Below are positions 47,131 through 57,099 of a stretch of DNA of 64,000 nucleotides, piece by piece. The stretch comes from Planctomycetota bacterium. Its GTDB lineage: Bacteria > Planctomycetota > UBA1135 > GCA-002686595. Position numbers and translations under genes: made by a program. The stretch lies in assembly GCA_016714045.1 (NCBI GenBank), contig JADJNY010000001.1, forward strand, positions 248,001-312,000. The letters run 5' to 3'. The first letter of the stretch is position 1; the number at the start of each line of letters is the position of its first letter. The notes beneath the pieces were generated by a model that ran no database searches, had not been told where the DNA came from, and saw only the letters and a program-made list of their open reading frames with translations.

Positions 47131-48243
47131 TCAAGCGCGCTCGGCTCCGCCGGCAGCTCCGCCGCCCGAACGCGACCGAGTGCTCGCCCGCGCCGCTTCG
47201 TTTGGAGCGCGCTCGTTCGCGGGCGTTCGGCTCCCGTCCCGCGCCGGCTCCGGCGCGACCTCCTTGCCCTGCGCGAGCCGGCGCGCGCGCTCGCGGCGGC
47301 GCTGCTCGGCGAGCGGGAGCGCGGCGTGCTCGCCGGGGCGCGTGCGCCAGCGGCGCTGGTGCCAGGCCCACTGCTCGGGCGTCGCGCGGATCCAGCGCTC
47401 GTACACGGCGTTCAACCGCGCGAGCAGGTCGAGCTGCGCGTCCTCCTTGTCGAGCGCCGGGTCGAGCGCGAGCGGCTCCTCGAACGACAGCACGTGGCGT
47501 TCGCCGACGCGCACGCACTTCGCGGGGAGCAGCGGCAGGTCCGCCGCGCGCGCGAGGGCCGCGGGCGCCGTCATCGTCAGCGCGGGCACGCCGAGGAACG
47601 GCAGGAACGCACCGTCGAGCCGCCGCACCTCGAGGTCGCACAAGAGGCCGAGCGTCCCGCCGCCGCGCAAGACGCGCAAGAGCTCGCGCGCGCTCGTGTG
47701 CTGCGGCAGCGTCGTGACGCCGTAGCCCCGTCGCATGCGCTCGAGCCACCGTGACGTCGAGTCGTTCGGGCGCTCGAAGCCGATCACCGCGCCGCGCAGG
47801 CCGTGGCGGTGGAGGCGCGCGCACAGGAGCTCCCAGTCGCCGAGGTGCGCCGTGACGAGGAGCACGCCGCGGCCCGCGGCGTTCAGCGCTTCGAGCCGCG
47901 CGACGGACGCGTCGAGCTCGACCTCGGCGTCGATCCACGCGCTGCGCGGGTCGTTCGGAGCGCCCGCGCGCGCGAGGCGCAGCCACTGCGCGACGAGGCG
48001 CGCGCCGTGACGGCGCACGCCGCGCGCGATCGCGTCGCGGTCCTCCGCGGTCGTCGCGCGTCCGGGCACGAGCTCGGCGAGCTCGAGGTTCGCGCGCGTC
48101 ACGTGCTCTGCGCGCGTGAAGCGCGCGATCGGGCTCGCGGTCTCGAGCGCGAACCGCAGCGCGGACGGCGGCAGGAGGCCCGCCGCGCGCGCCGCGCCCT
48201 CGAGGAGCGTCGCGCGCAGGCGACGGCGCAGCTTCTCAGCCAC
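47131..48243 (-). CDS. Lipid A biosynthesis acyltransferase (LpxL/HtrB family)
   Basis: The 370-residue protein has the LpxL-family arrangement. The acyltransferase motif is VTAHLGDWELLCARLHRHGL (H of HxxxxD/E), followed by VIGFERPNDSTSRWLERMRRG, TLGLLCDLEVRRLDGAFLPFLG and the ending ERWIRATPEQWAWHQRRWRTRP. It should transfer a secondary acyl chain to a lipid A precursor at the inner membrane. The GTG start at 48243 overlaps the stop of the kinase gene, giving coupled translation. The last 60 residues are a low-complexity Arg/Glu/Ala tail. Confidence 0.88.
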   Translation of the reverse strand: MAEKLRRRLRATLLEGAARAAGLLPPSALRFALETASPIARFTRAEHVTRANLELAELVPGRATTAEDRDAIARGVRRHGARLVAQWLRLARAGAPNDPRSAWIDAEVELDASVARLEALNAAGRGVLLVTAHLGDWELLCARLHRHGLRGAVIGFERPNDSTSRWLERMRRGYGVTTLPQHTSARELLRVLRGGGTLGLLCDLEVRRLDGAFLPFLGVPALTMTAPAALARAADLPLLPAKCVRVGERHVLSFEEPLALDPALDKEDAQLDLLARLNAVYERWIRATPEQWAWHQRRWRTRPGEHAALPLAEQRRRERARRLAQGKEVAPEPARDGSRTPANERAPNEAARASTRSRSGGGAAGGAERA

Positions 48244-49789
48244 CGTCGCGCTCCTCGCGGCCTCCCGCGCGGGCAGCCGGGGCGGTCGCGCGGAGCGGGC
48301 CGAGGTCCGCTTCGACGCGCAGCGCGAGCTCGCGCGTGGTCGCGGCGCCGCTCCGCTGTTCCGCGAGCCATGCGTCGGCGAACGCGCGCCGCTCGTCGGC
48401 GTCCGCGTCGGCGAGGTGCGCGAGGCCCGCGCGCCACGGCGCGCCCGACCGGTCGAGCGGCCGCTCCGCGAGCGCGAACGGCGGCAGCACCCACGCGCTC
48501 CCGTCGCGCTCGACGAAGAACGCGCCGCCGCGCAGTTCGAGCGCGAGGCCGCGGTCCTCGAGCGCGCCGAAGAACGCGCCGAGCCCGCGTGCGGCGCCGA
48601 GGCGCGCGGCGCGGCGTTGTTCGGAGGGCCGCGGTCCATCCGCGCGGAACTCGCGCAGCACCTCGGCGAGCGGGCGGGCGCCGCGCGGAAGCGCGAACAA
48701 GGCGCCCGGTTCGGGAACTTCAGGTGCACGATCGGCCGCGCGACGCGCAGCGCATGGTCGGCGAGCCGCGCTGCGGCCTGGAACGCGGCGGCGATGCGCG
48801 CGGGCTCGAGTCCCGACAGCACGAACACGAGCGCGCGATCGCCGAGGTCCGCGAGCGGCGCGTCCCAGTCGAAGCGCGGCGCGCGCCAGCCGCGCGCGCA
48901 CAGCTCGCGCACGGCGCGGTCGGAGAGCTCGGCCCGCGCCATCCCGCGCTGGCCGTCGTCGAGGTCGAACGCGCGCGCGGAGCTCGACGGGCGCTCCCAG
49001 CGCTTCATCGCGCGCGAGAGCACGGAGCGGCGGCGGCTGCGCGCGGCGAGCTCGACCTCGGCCGCCAAGGCACCGAGCTCCGCGCCGCCGCGCGAACGCT
49101 CGTCCGTCGCGCGCGCCCACGCGACGAGCGCGCGCTGGCGCAGCCGGACGCTCGCGCGTTCGCGCGTCGCGGCCGCGAGCGTGACGAGGTCGCGCCGCGC
49201 GCGTTCGAAGTCGGGCTTGCGGGCGAGCCGCGCTCCGTGGAAGTCGATCAGGTGCGGCGCGCCGCGCGCGTCGACGAGGACGTTCTTCTCGTGGAGGTCG
49301 GGGTGGTCGAGGCCGAGTGCGTGCGCGCGGCCGAGCAGCGCGCCGATCGCGCGCGCGAGGCGCTCGGCGTCGACGGCGTGGCCCGGAGCCTCCTGTGGCG
49401 CGGTCGCAGCGGTCGCCGCGAGCTGGCCGTCACGGCGCGCGCCCGCGGGCCGGGCGTCGGACGAGGTCGGATCCGAGGCGGTCTCCGAACGGTGCGCGGC
49501 GGAGCGCAGGAGCTCCTCGAGCTCGCGCGCGCCCGGCACGTACCGCTGGACGAGCTCGATCGCGTCGTCGGAGCGGGTGCAGGCGAGCGGCTCGGGCACG
49601 GCGAGGCCGGCCGCGAAGAGGCGCTTCTGGACCTCGAACTCGCGCCGCGCGAGCCGCCGCGCGCGCAGACCGGCGAGGCCCGTCGCCGGGACGCGCTTCA
49701 CGACCCGCAACGGGACGCCGCCCTCGGGCTTCGAGGCGGACGCTGCGGCGCGGCGTGTCCTTCAGGACGACGATCTCGGTCTCGGTCAC
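48236..49789 (-). CDS. LPS core kinase-like protein (WaaP/InaA family), two frameshifts
   Basis: The locus would encode about 515 residues. From GTG at 49789 (TETEIVVLKDTPRR) a first frameshift near 49745 leads into LRVVKRVPATGLAGL...; the kinase centre is LDHPDLHEKNVLVDARG and HLIDFHGARL, the HxDLHxxN and DF catalytic motifs of LPS kinases. A second frameshift near 48718, in GGGG/CCCC, leads to GALFALPRGARPLAEVLREF and the C-terminus at 48236. Two breaks in one gene make true decay possible, but conserved codon bias on both sides favours indel errors. It probably phosphorylates lipid A-core sugars, next to its acyltransferase partner. Confidence 0.7.
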
Positions 49790-49876
49790 CCGCGCATCGT
49801 AGCGGCTCGACGCGCGAAGTGCCGGGCTGCTGCTGGCGATCGGGCAGTCGATTCGGCACGGTAGGGGACCGTCTCC

Positions 49877-50941
49877 ATGAAGCTCTTCGTCTACGTGCTC
49901 CGCGAGCTCACCGCCGCGTTCCTGTTCGCGGTCGCGGGCATGTTCGTGATCGCGCTCCCCGTCATCGCGGTCGCCGCGGTGGCGAAGCTGCAGGGCGTGA
50001 ACACCTCGGGGGTCTTGCGCTTCCTGCCGCTCCTGATCGCGGGCCTCGTGCCGTACGTGCTGCCGCTCTCGTTCCTGCTCGCGGTCGTCTCCACGTACGG
50101 TCGCCTCGCGGCGGACAACGAGTGGACGGCGATCCGGATGGCGGGCTGGAACCCGCTGCGCATGCTCCTGCCCGCGCTGCTCCTCGGGGGGGCCTTGTCC
50201 GTGGGCACCGATTGGATGCTCGAGGAAGCGCTGCCCGCGATCCGCCGCGCGCAGGACGGCTACAAGTTCCGCGCGATCCGCGACCAGATGAAGGAGCTCA
50301 AGCCCGGCGAGACGGAGCTCAAGCTCGGCTCCTTCTTCCTCTCGTCCGCGTGGCGCGAGGGCGAGGACTTCCTGAACGCGATCCTCTACGTCCCCGAGCA
50401 CGGCCGCGAGAAGGCGCGCACGATCCTCGCCGAGCGCGTGCGCTTCCAGATCACCGACCAGGAGGTGTTCGTGTTCCTGACGAACGCGCGCATCCTGATC
50501 GGGCCCTCGGACGCTCGAAACCAGAACCCGACGTTCCGGATCGCGCTCGACCAGGTGCTCACCGAGAAGGAGGGTTCGTACGGGCGCACGCGGCACAAGA
50601 CCTCGACGGAGCTCGCCGAGCTCGCGAAGGACCCCAAGACGCCCGCCGACCGGCGCGCGACCTACATCTACGAGGTCCACGACCGGCGCGCGCTCTCCAC
50701 GACGTTCCTCTTGTTCCTGCTGCTCGGCGCGCCGACGGGGCTGCTCCTGCGCAAGGGCACGCAGCTCGGCGCCCTCGCGGCCGCGGTCGGCTATGCGCTC
50801 GCCTACTACCTGCTCTCGATGCGGCTCTCGAAGGAGCTCGCGACCGGCAACGTCATCCCGCCCGCGCTCGGCGCGTGGTTCGTGACGGTCGTCGGCGCGG
50901 TGGCGGGGCTCGTCCTCTTGCGGAAGGCGTTCAAGCAATGA
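49877..50941 (+). CDS. lptF: LptF/LptG family permease, first subunit
   Basis: The 354-residue protein has the YjgP/YjgQ layout of six membrane helices: three near the N-terminus (about 15-35, 50-75, 95-120), a beta-jellyroll periplasmic domain (about 130-260), and three at the end (about 270-350). With LptB and LptG it extracts LPS from the inner membrane and feeds the Lpt bridge. It overlaps the next permease by 4 bases (ATGA). No LptB, LptC or LptA gene lies in this window. Confidence 0.87.
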   Translation: MKLFVYVLRELTAAFLFAVAGMFVIALPVIAVAAVAKLQGVNTSGVLRFLPLLIAGLVPYVLPLSFLLAVVSTYGRLAADNEWTAIRMAGWNPLRMLLPALLLGGALSVGTDWMLEEALPAIRRAQDGYKFRAIRDQMKELKPGETELKLGSFFLSSAWREGEDFLNAILYVPEHGREKARTILAERVRFQITDQEVFVFLTNARILIGPSDARNQNPTFRIALDQVLTEKEGSYGRTRHKTSTELAELAKDPKTPADRRATYIYEVHDRRALSTTFLLFLLLGAPTGLLLRKGTQLGALAAAVGYALAYYLLSMRLSKELATGNVIPPALGAWFVTVVGAVAGLVLLRKAFKQ

Positions 50942-52054
50942 GAGGGCGTTGGTTGAACTGGGGCGGGCGCATCGACCGCTACGTCGGCTCGCTCTTCCTC
51001 TCGTCGTACGCGACGGCGTTCCTGCTCGTCGTCGGGCTGTTCCTCGTGCTCGACATGGCGTCGAACCTCGACGACTACATGGAGACGTGGCCGGACGGTT
51101 CGCACGCGTCCACCGGGATGATCTTGCGCTACTACCTGCTGCAGGTGCCGTTCGTGTTCCTGCAGGTGGCTCCGTTCATCACGCTGGTCGCCGGTCTGTT
51201 CACGGTGAGCCGGCTCCTGAAGCACAACGAGACGATCGCGGCGCTCGCCGCCGGCGTCTCGGCGCACCGGCTCCTGGCGCCCGTGTTCCTGACCGCGACC
51301 TGCATCGCCGCCGGCATGTTCGGGCTGCGGGAGCTGCTCGCCTTCGAGCTCGCGAACAAGCGCGACGCGGTGCGGTTCGTGCTCGAGAACAAGAAGTGGG
51401 ACCGCGTCTATCCGCACCTTTGGTTGCGCGACCTGAACGGCAGCTTCGTGCACCTGACCCAGTTCCGTCCGTCGGTCGGGGACCCGCCCGTGGCCGAGGC
51501 GCGCGGCGTCGACGCGATCGTGCCCTCCTCCGCGCAGAGCGTCGAGGCCGCCCGCGCGGTGTGGATCGAGCGCGACGGGCGCACGGGCTGGTGGCTCGAG
51601 GGCGGGGTCTACCGCGAAGTTCGCCCCGACCAGACGCGCATCGAGCGCCCGCTGACGATGCTCGACGGCTTCGACTTCACGCCGAGCCTCGCGCTCTCCT
51701 ACTTCCGGGCGCGCGAAAACCCGCTCGAGCTTTCCTTCCACGAGGTCCGCGAGCTCATGCGCCGCGACCCCGACCGCGCCGTCTACCAGACGATGTTCCA
51801 GTACAGCCTGACGTTCCCGCTCGCGAACCTCGTGCTGCTCCTGGTCGGGCCCGATCCTCCTCCGCCACGAGCGGGGGAAGGGCGCGGAGGGCCTCGCGGC
51901 CGGCTGCCTGCTCTGCGTCTTCTACTTCTCGGTCGACTTCGTCCTCCGGAACCTCGGGCTCCAGAGCTCGATGGACCCGCGGTACGCCGCGTGGCTGCCC
52001 GTCCTGTTCTTCGGGAGCCTCGGGCTCGTCCTGTACGACTCGATGCGCACCTGA
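50938..52054 (+). CDS. lptG: LptF/LptG family permease, second subunit (frameshifted)
   Basis: The protein of about 370 residues pairs with LptF. The intact N-terminal part (WLNWGGRIDRYVGSLFLSSY to LTFPLANLVLLLVG) ends at a frameshift near 51850, within GGGCCC. The last two membrane helices then continue one base over as ILLRHERGKGAEGLAAGCLL and MDPRYAAWLPVLFFGSLGLV to the stop at 52054. The joined sequence matches the family end to end, so a one-base indel error is likely. The ATG overlaps the lptF stop. Confidence 0.83.
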
Positions 52055-52210
52055 CGGACGCGCGTCGGGCGCACTCCGGAGCCCTCCTGGCGCGGCGCAC
52101 GACCTCGAGGCCGTCCCGGGCGCCTCCTTTATCAAGGGGGAGGCGGATCTCTACGATAGGGACGGGAAGGAGGTCCGCCGATCGTCGTCGGTGGGCCGCA
52201 CCGTCCAACC

Positions 52211-52246
52211 GACCCCCGACCGCGACCGTGCGCGGTCCCGGGGGTC
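52211..52246 (+). promoter_or_regulatory. Bulged hairpin upstream of TPR lipoprotein gene
   Basis: GACCCCCG plus ACCGCG (52211-52224) pair with CGCGGT, a two-base CC bulge, and CGGGGGTC (52231-52246) around a 6-base loop. The stem ends 22 bases before the ATG at 52269. It could terminate lptFG or fold in the 5' leader. Confidence 0.5.
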
Positions 52247-52268
52247 CCCCCGTGCCGACCGAGACCCC

Positions 52269-53508
52269 ATGCGCATCGAACCCCGCACCTCCGCCCTCGC
52301 GCTCCTCCTCGTCCTGTCCGCCTGCTCGTCGACGCGCGAGGCGGATTCGAACCGGGTCGAGTGGCTGATCGTCCACGGGCGCTACCAGGAGGCGGTCGAC
52401 CGCGCCGCGAAGCTCGCGGCCGACAAGCCCGGTGACGCGGCCGCGCAGCGCGTGCACCGCGACGCGACGCTCGCGTTCCTGCTCGAGAAGGGGCGGCGCC
52501 TCACGTTCGCGGACCAGGACCTCGAAGCGCTCCAGGTCTTCCACCAAGCGCAGGAGCTCGCGCCCGACCGCAACGAGGCCGTGACGTGGATCGAGAAGAC
52601 GCGCCACAAGCTCGCGGACCACTTCCTGGCGCTCGGCCTCGAAGCGCACGCGAGCGACAAGCTCGACGTCGCGATCGAGAACTACGAGCGCGCGCTCCAG
52701 TTCGACCCGGGCAACCGCGGCGCGCTGTCGGGGATGGCGGACGCGACGCTCGCGGTGAACTACCGCGAAGGGCTCGGCAAGGCGTACTACGAGGACGGCT
52801 TGCGCTCGTTCCACACGGGCTGGCTCGAGCAGGCGAAGGGTGAACTCGGCAAGGGCGACAAGTACCTCGACAGCCCGCAGCTCGACGCGCGCAAGCAGCA
52901 GGTCGCGATCGACCTCGCCGCCGCGCGCGTGACGGTCGCGGAGACCCCTCGAGTCCGAGAACAAATTCGACGCGGCGCGCAACGAGTACCGGCTCGCGCT
53001 CTCGCTCGACCCCGAGAACGCGAAGGCGCGTGCGGGCAAGGAGAGCTGCGACGTCGAATCGCACGCCGCGCAGATCTACCGCGACGCGGAGATGGCGATC
53101 GTGCGCGGTCGCCTCGACAAGGCGCTCGAGCTCACGGACGAGGGCACGCGCATCACGCAGAAGCAGAAGGACCGCTTCGAGGGCCTCAAGAACCGCGTGC
53201 AAGAGGCACGGTTCGAGCTCACGTACAAGGACGCGCTCGCGTTCGAGCGCGACGGCAAGTTCCAGGAGGCGATCGAGCGCTACACCGCGCTGCTCAAGCT
53301 CGCCGCCTATTACAAGGACGCGCTGACGCGGAAGGAGACGCTCGAGGACTACGTGCAGCGCGCCGAGCGCCTCTACACGCAGGCCGCGAGCGAAGGCGAC
53401 GTCGCGAAGCGCCTCGACATCCTGCGCCAGATCGCGCAGTTCTGGCCCGACTACCGCGACGTCGCGGACCAGGTGCGCGAGCTCTCGAAGACCGCGCGGC
53501 CGCAGTAG
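52269..53508 (+). CDS. TPR-repeat lipoprotein (frameshifted)
   Basis: The protein of about 412 residues has a lipoprotein signal with lipobox LSAC (C19). Tetratricopeptide-like repeats follow, for example DKLDVAIENYERALQFDPGN (about 135-155). A frameshift near 52951 in a CCCC run (ACC-C-CTC) moves to ESENKFDAARNEYRLALSLD and further repeats ending at 53508. Removing one C restores a continuous repeat protein. TPR lipoproteins usually scaffold envelope complexes; the partner is unknown. It follows lptFG, supporting an envelope role. Confidence 0.78.
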
Positions 53509-53583
53509 CGCTGGCCGTCCCGCGCTTCGAGTCGTGACGGCTCGGGCGCGCGGCGAGGCTCGAGCGGAGTCCGTCCCCGCGCC

Positions 53584-54647
53584 TCACGCCCGCTCGCGCA
53601 GCACCTCGAGCGCCGCGAGCACGTCCTCGGGCGTGACGCGGCGCATGCACACCGGGCCTTCGGCGTGCGTGCAGCGGCGCGCGAGGCACGGCGCGCACGC
53701 GGGCTCCTCGCGCGCGCGCACGACGACGTGACGGCGTGCGTCGCTCCCGGGCGGAGGCCACGGCCCCGTGCGCGCCGCGTCCTGCGGCCCCGAAAGGCAC
53801 GCGACCCGCAGTCCGCACGCCCACGCGAGGTGCATCGGGCCCGAGTCGCAGCCCACGAACGCGGCTCCGCGCCGCGCGGCGAGCGTGAACGCCCGCGCGA
53901 GCGCCGCAGGCCGCGCTGTCCGATCCAGTGCGCGAGTCCAGGAGCGTTCGCGAGCTCGCCCGCGAGCGCGCGACCGAGCTCCACCTCGGCCGGCCCCGAC
54001 ACGAACACCGCGCGCGTGCCGCGTTCCGCGAGCGCGCGTCCGAGCTCGACGAAGCGCTCGGCGGGCCACGAGCGCACGTCGCCCGGCGTCGCGAGGTGGA
54101 CGAGCACCTCCGCGTCGTCGAGCGCGCGCGGCTCCTCGGCGGCTTCGCGCGCGAGCTCGTCCGCCGTGAGCGCCGGATCGAAGCGCAGCCCCGTGCGCGG
54201 GCCGGCGACGCGTAGGACGAGCGCCTGCATGCGCTCGATCGCGTGCGGACCGCGCGCAGGGTCGGCGTGCTCCGTCACGAGCCAGGCTCCCGCGCGCTCG
54301 CGCCAATCGGAGCGCGCGAGGCCCGTGCGGATGGGCGCGCCGGAGATCCGCGTCGCGACCGCGCTCTTCAGGTTGCCCTGCGCGTCGACCGCCCAATCCG
54401 GATCGAACGCGGCGAGCTCGCGCCGCAGGGCGTTCCACGCCCGGAGCCCGCCGCGGCGGTCGAACTCGATCACGCGCGCGAGGCCCGGGAGCCCGCGCAA
54501 GAGCCCCGCGAACTCCTTCTGCACGGCCCAGGCGACCGCGGCCTCGGGATGCGCCGCGCGCAGCGCGTGGAAGACGGGTAGCGCGTGCACGACGTCGCCG
54601 AGGTGCGACAGGCGGACCAGGAGGATGCGACGCGGCGACTTCGACAC
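53584..54647 (-). CDS. Heptosyltransferase-like glycosyltransferase family 9 (frameshifted)
   Basis: The protein of about 355 residues has the GT9 N-terminal domain (RILLVRLSHLGDVVHALPVF, acceptor side) and C-terminal domain (FTLAARRGAAFVGCDSGPMH, the ADP-sugar-binding SDSGxxH-like motif). A frameshift near 53915 in CGCGG-rich sequence separates them; the first frame ends ...LAHWIGQRGLR. A Cys cluster near the C-terminus (EEPACAPCLARRCTHAEG) occurs in some members. GT9 enzymes add heptose to LPS core. The start is GTG at 54647. It lies convergent to the TPR lipoprotein. Confidence 0.8.
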
Positions 54648-54713
54648 GCGCCGGATTGGAGCACGCGATCGCCGCCGGTCAACGGCGGGCGCACCGTTCC
54701 TCGGCGGCGCGGA

Positions 54714-55172
54714 TCAGAGCTCCGTGCAGCCTTCGTCCTCGAAGCCGGCGTGGCGCGCGAGCAGATGCCCTTCGCCGCGTTCGTGGCGCAGGAGGTCCTC
54801 GAAGAACTCCGCGAGGCGCGCGGCCTGCGCGGGGAGGGGCGGGAGGCCCTCCGTCTCGCGGTGGCCGAGCTCGTCGACGAGCTCCTGCGTGCGCAGCGCG
54901 AACGCGCGGTGCTGGGCCGTGAACTCCGCCGTCCAGGAGCAGAACTCGGCGCTCTGCAGGCGCTCGCCGAGCGCGCTCCATGAGAGCTCCTCGTGCTCGA
55001 AGTGCGCGAGCAGGCGCGCGCGCAGGACTCCGAGCTCGCGCGCGAGGGAGCCCGTGCCCCGCCCGCACATCCGATCGGAGAGCGCCTGCGCGAGGCGCGC
55101 CACCTCGCTCCGGACGTGGGCGTGCTCGTGGGCGACGGACTCGTGCTCGTGCGGCCGAACGGGTTCGTTCAT
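54714..55172 (-). CDS. Hemerythrin-like (HHE) domain protein
   Basis: The 152-residue four-helix protein has the pattern HEHAHVRSEVARLAQAL, then LLAHFEHEELSW, QHRAFALRTQELVDEL and LLRHERGEGHLL, matching the HHE metal-ligand spacing. Such proteins bind a diiron centre and sense or buffer oxygen, NO or iron. GGAGG precedes the ATG at 55172. It lies upstream-adjacent to the CBS protein gene on the same strand. A paralogue is at 60299-60817. Confidence 0.72.
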   Translation of the reverse strand: MNEPVRPHEHESVAHEHAHVRSEVARLAQALSDRMCGRGTGSLARELGVLRARLLAHFEHEELSWSALGERLQSAEFCSWTAEFTAQHRAFALRTQELVDELGHRETEGLPPLPAQAARLAEFFEDLLRHERGEGHLLARHAGFEDEGCTEL

Positions 55173-55283
55173 GGCGTCCTCCGTGTCCGAGCGCGCGAGG
55201 ATTGGCCGGGCGTCCGACGTCGCGGAGGGGCCGCGGAGGCGCCGCGCGCGCGCGGCGCGCACCGCATCGGCCGGAGATCGCGA

Positions 55284-55775
55284 TCAACCGTGTTCGGCGA
55301 CGCAGCGAACGACGTCGAAGCTCGTGACGATGCCGGCCAGCTTCTTGCCGTTCGAGATCACGACGCGGTGGACCGCTTCGCGCGACATGAGCTTGCAGAG
55401 GTCTCGCAGCGACGAGTCCGCGTGCGCGGAGATGACCTTCGCGGTCATCCAGTCGCAGACGCGCTCGCGCCCGAGGAGCTCCTCGGAGTACTCGTCGACG
55501 TCGAAGAGGCCTTCCTCCTCGGTCAGCTCGTCGTCGAGCCCTTCGAGCCGCTCGCCCGCCGCGCGGATGCCCTTGCCCTTCTCACGAGCGAAGCGCGCGA
55601 TGTCGCTGCCGCTCAGGACGCCGACCAGCGTCCCGGAGCCGTCGACGACGGGTGCGCCGCTGATGTGCATTTCCTCGAAGAGCTCGATCGCGCTCTCGAG
55701 CGAGTCCTCCGGACGCAGGGTCGCCACGTCCGTCCGCATGATGTCCTTGGCCAAGATCCGAGTCAGGGTCTGCAT
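55284..55775 (-). CDS. Two-CBS-domain protein
   Basis: The 163-residue protein has two CBS motifs: ILAKDIMRTDVATLRPEDSL through VGVLSGSDIARFA, and VCDWMTAKVISAHADSSL through GIVTSFDVVRCV. They are joined by an acidic 30-residue linker (about 72-105, ERLEGLDDELTEEEGLFDVD). The pair forms a Bateman module that binds adenine nucleotides. No enzymatic domain is attached, so it probably regulates a partner. GGAGG precedes the ATG at 55775. Divergent from the efflux system that follows. Confidence 0.88.
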   Translation of the reverse strand: MQTLTRILAKDIMRTDVATLRPEDSLESAIELFEEMHISGAPVVDGSGTLVGVLSGSDIARFAREKGKGIRAAGERLEGLDDELTEEEGLFDVDEYSEELLGRERVCDWMTAKVISAHADSSLRDLCKLMSREAVHRVVISNGKKLAGIVTSFDVVRCVAEHG

Positions 55776-55946
55776 GTTCGTTCCTCCGGGAGCGAGTCGC
55801 GCTCCGACTCCGAGCATCGCTCGTCGGCCCGTGCGCGACATGCGCTCCAGTGCGCAGCGCGCGTTCGGCACGTGGGTATTGCGACCCATCTCTCGGAGGA
55901 CGAGTCTCGTCCCTCCGGTCACGTCGGCGGGAAGGGAGCGCGGTCG

Positions 55947-57099
55947 ATGGGTGGATCCGGTCGTTGGTGGCGCGTCGTCCTCGTCGCGGCGCTCGTGGGC
56001 GGGCTCGCGTGGCTCGCCGTGCTCGGGCTGCGCCCGGCCCCGATCGCCGTGCGGACCGCGCTCGTCGCACGCGGCGCCGTCGAAGCAACCTTGTCCAACA
56101 CGAGCGCCGGCACCGTGAAGGCCCGCGTGCGTTCGAAGCTCTCCGCGGCGACGGCGGGCAGCGTGGTCGAGCTCACCGTCCAGCGCGGGAGCCGTGTCGC
56201 GAAGGACGACGTCCTCCTGCGCCTCGAGTCCGCGACACAGGCCGCGAACGTCGCGCTCGCCGAGCGCGCGGTCGAGTCCGTGCAGGCCGTCGAGGCGCGC
56301 TCGTGTATCGTCGCGGAGCGCGCCGCGCGCGAGCTCGCGCGCAACGAGCCCCTCGCGAAGGACCGGCTCGTGTCGGACGACGTGCTCGACGGACTGCGCA
56401 GCGCCCACGCGCTGGCGCGCGCCGAGTGCGCCGTGAACGCAGCCGAGGTCGCGCGCGCGCGCGCTGCGCTCGACCTCGCGCGCACGGAGCTCGACCGCAC
56501 CGTGCTGCGCGCGCCGTACGACGCGATCGTCGCGGAAGTGCCCGTCCAACTCGGCGAATGGGTCTCCCCGTCCGTGCCGCTCGTCAGCGCGCCGGCGGTG
56601 ATCGACCTGATCGACCCGTCGTCGATCTACGTCGGCGCGCCGATGGACGAGGTCGACTCGGCGCACCTCGCGCCGGGCGTGCGCGCGCGCGTGACGCTCG
56701 ACCCGTTTCCCGGGCGCTCGTTCGCGGGCCGCGTGCTGCGCGTGGCGCCCTACGTCCTCGACGTCGAGCGCCAGAACCGCACCGTCGAGATCGAGGTCGA
56801 GCTCGACGACGCCGCGTTCGCGCGGACGCTGCTCCCCGGCACGTCGGCCGACGCCGAGCTCGTCCTCGAGGAGCGCGCGGACTGCCTGCGCGTGCCGACG
56901 GCCGCGCTGCTCGCCGGCGCGCGCGTGCTCGTGCTGCACGACGGCCGGCTCGTCGAGCGCGCGTTCGAGCTCGGCTCTGAACTGGCAGTGGACCGAGGTC
57001 CGGACCGGCCTCGAGGCCGGCGACGAGGTCGTGACGAGCCTCGAGCTCGCGGAGGCCGTCGCCGGCGCACGCGCGGTGCGCACGGAAGGCGCGCCGTGA
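55947..57099 (+). CDS. Efflux membrane-fusion (HlyD/MacA-like) adaptor, frameshifted near end
   Basis: The adaptor of about 384 residues has an N-terminal membrane anchor (about 8-30), a barrel-sandwich half-motif GSVVELTVQRGSRVAKDDVL, an alpha-hairpin (about 95-170) and the second half-motif LRAPYDAIVAEVPVQLGEWV. The beta-barrel follows (about 215-330). A frameshift near 56972 (GGCTCTGAAC) puts the last 42 residues, starting NWQWTEVRTGLEAGDEVVTS, one frame over, ending 57099. It bridges the MacB-type transporter to the outer membrane. GGGAAGGGAG precedes the ATG. Confidence 0.82.
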
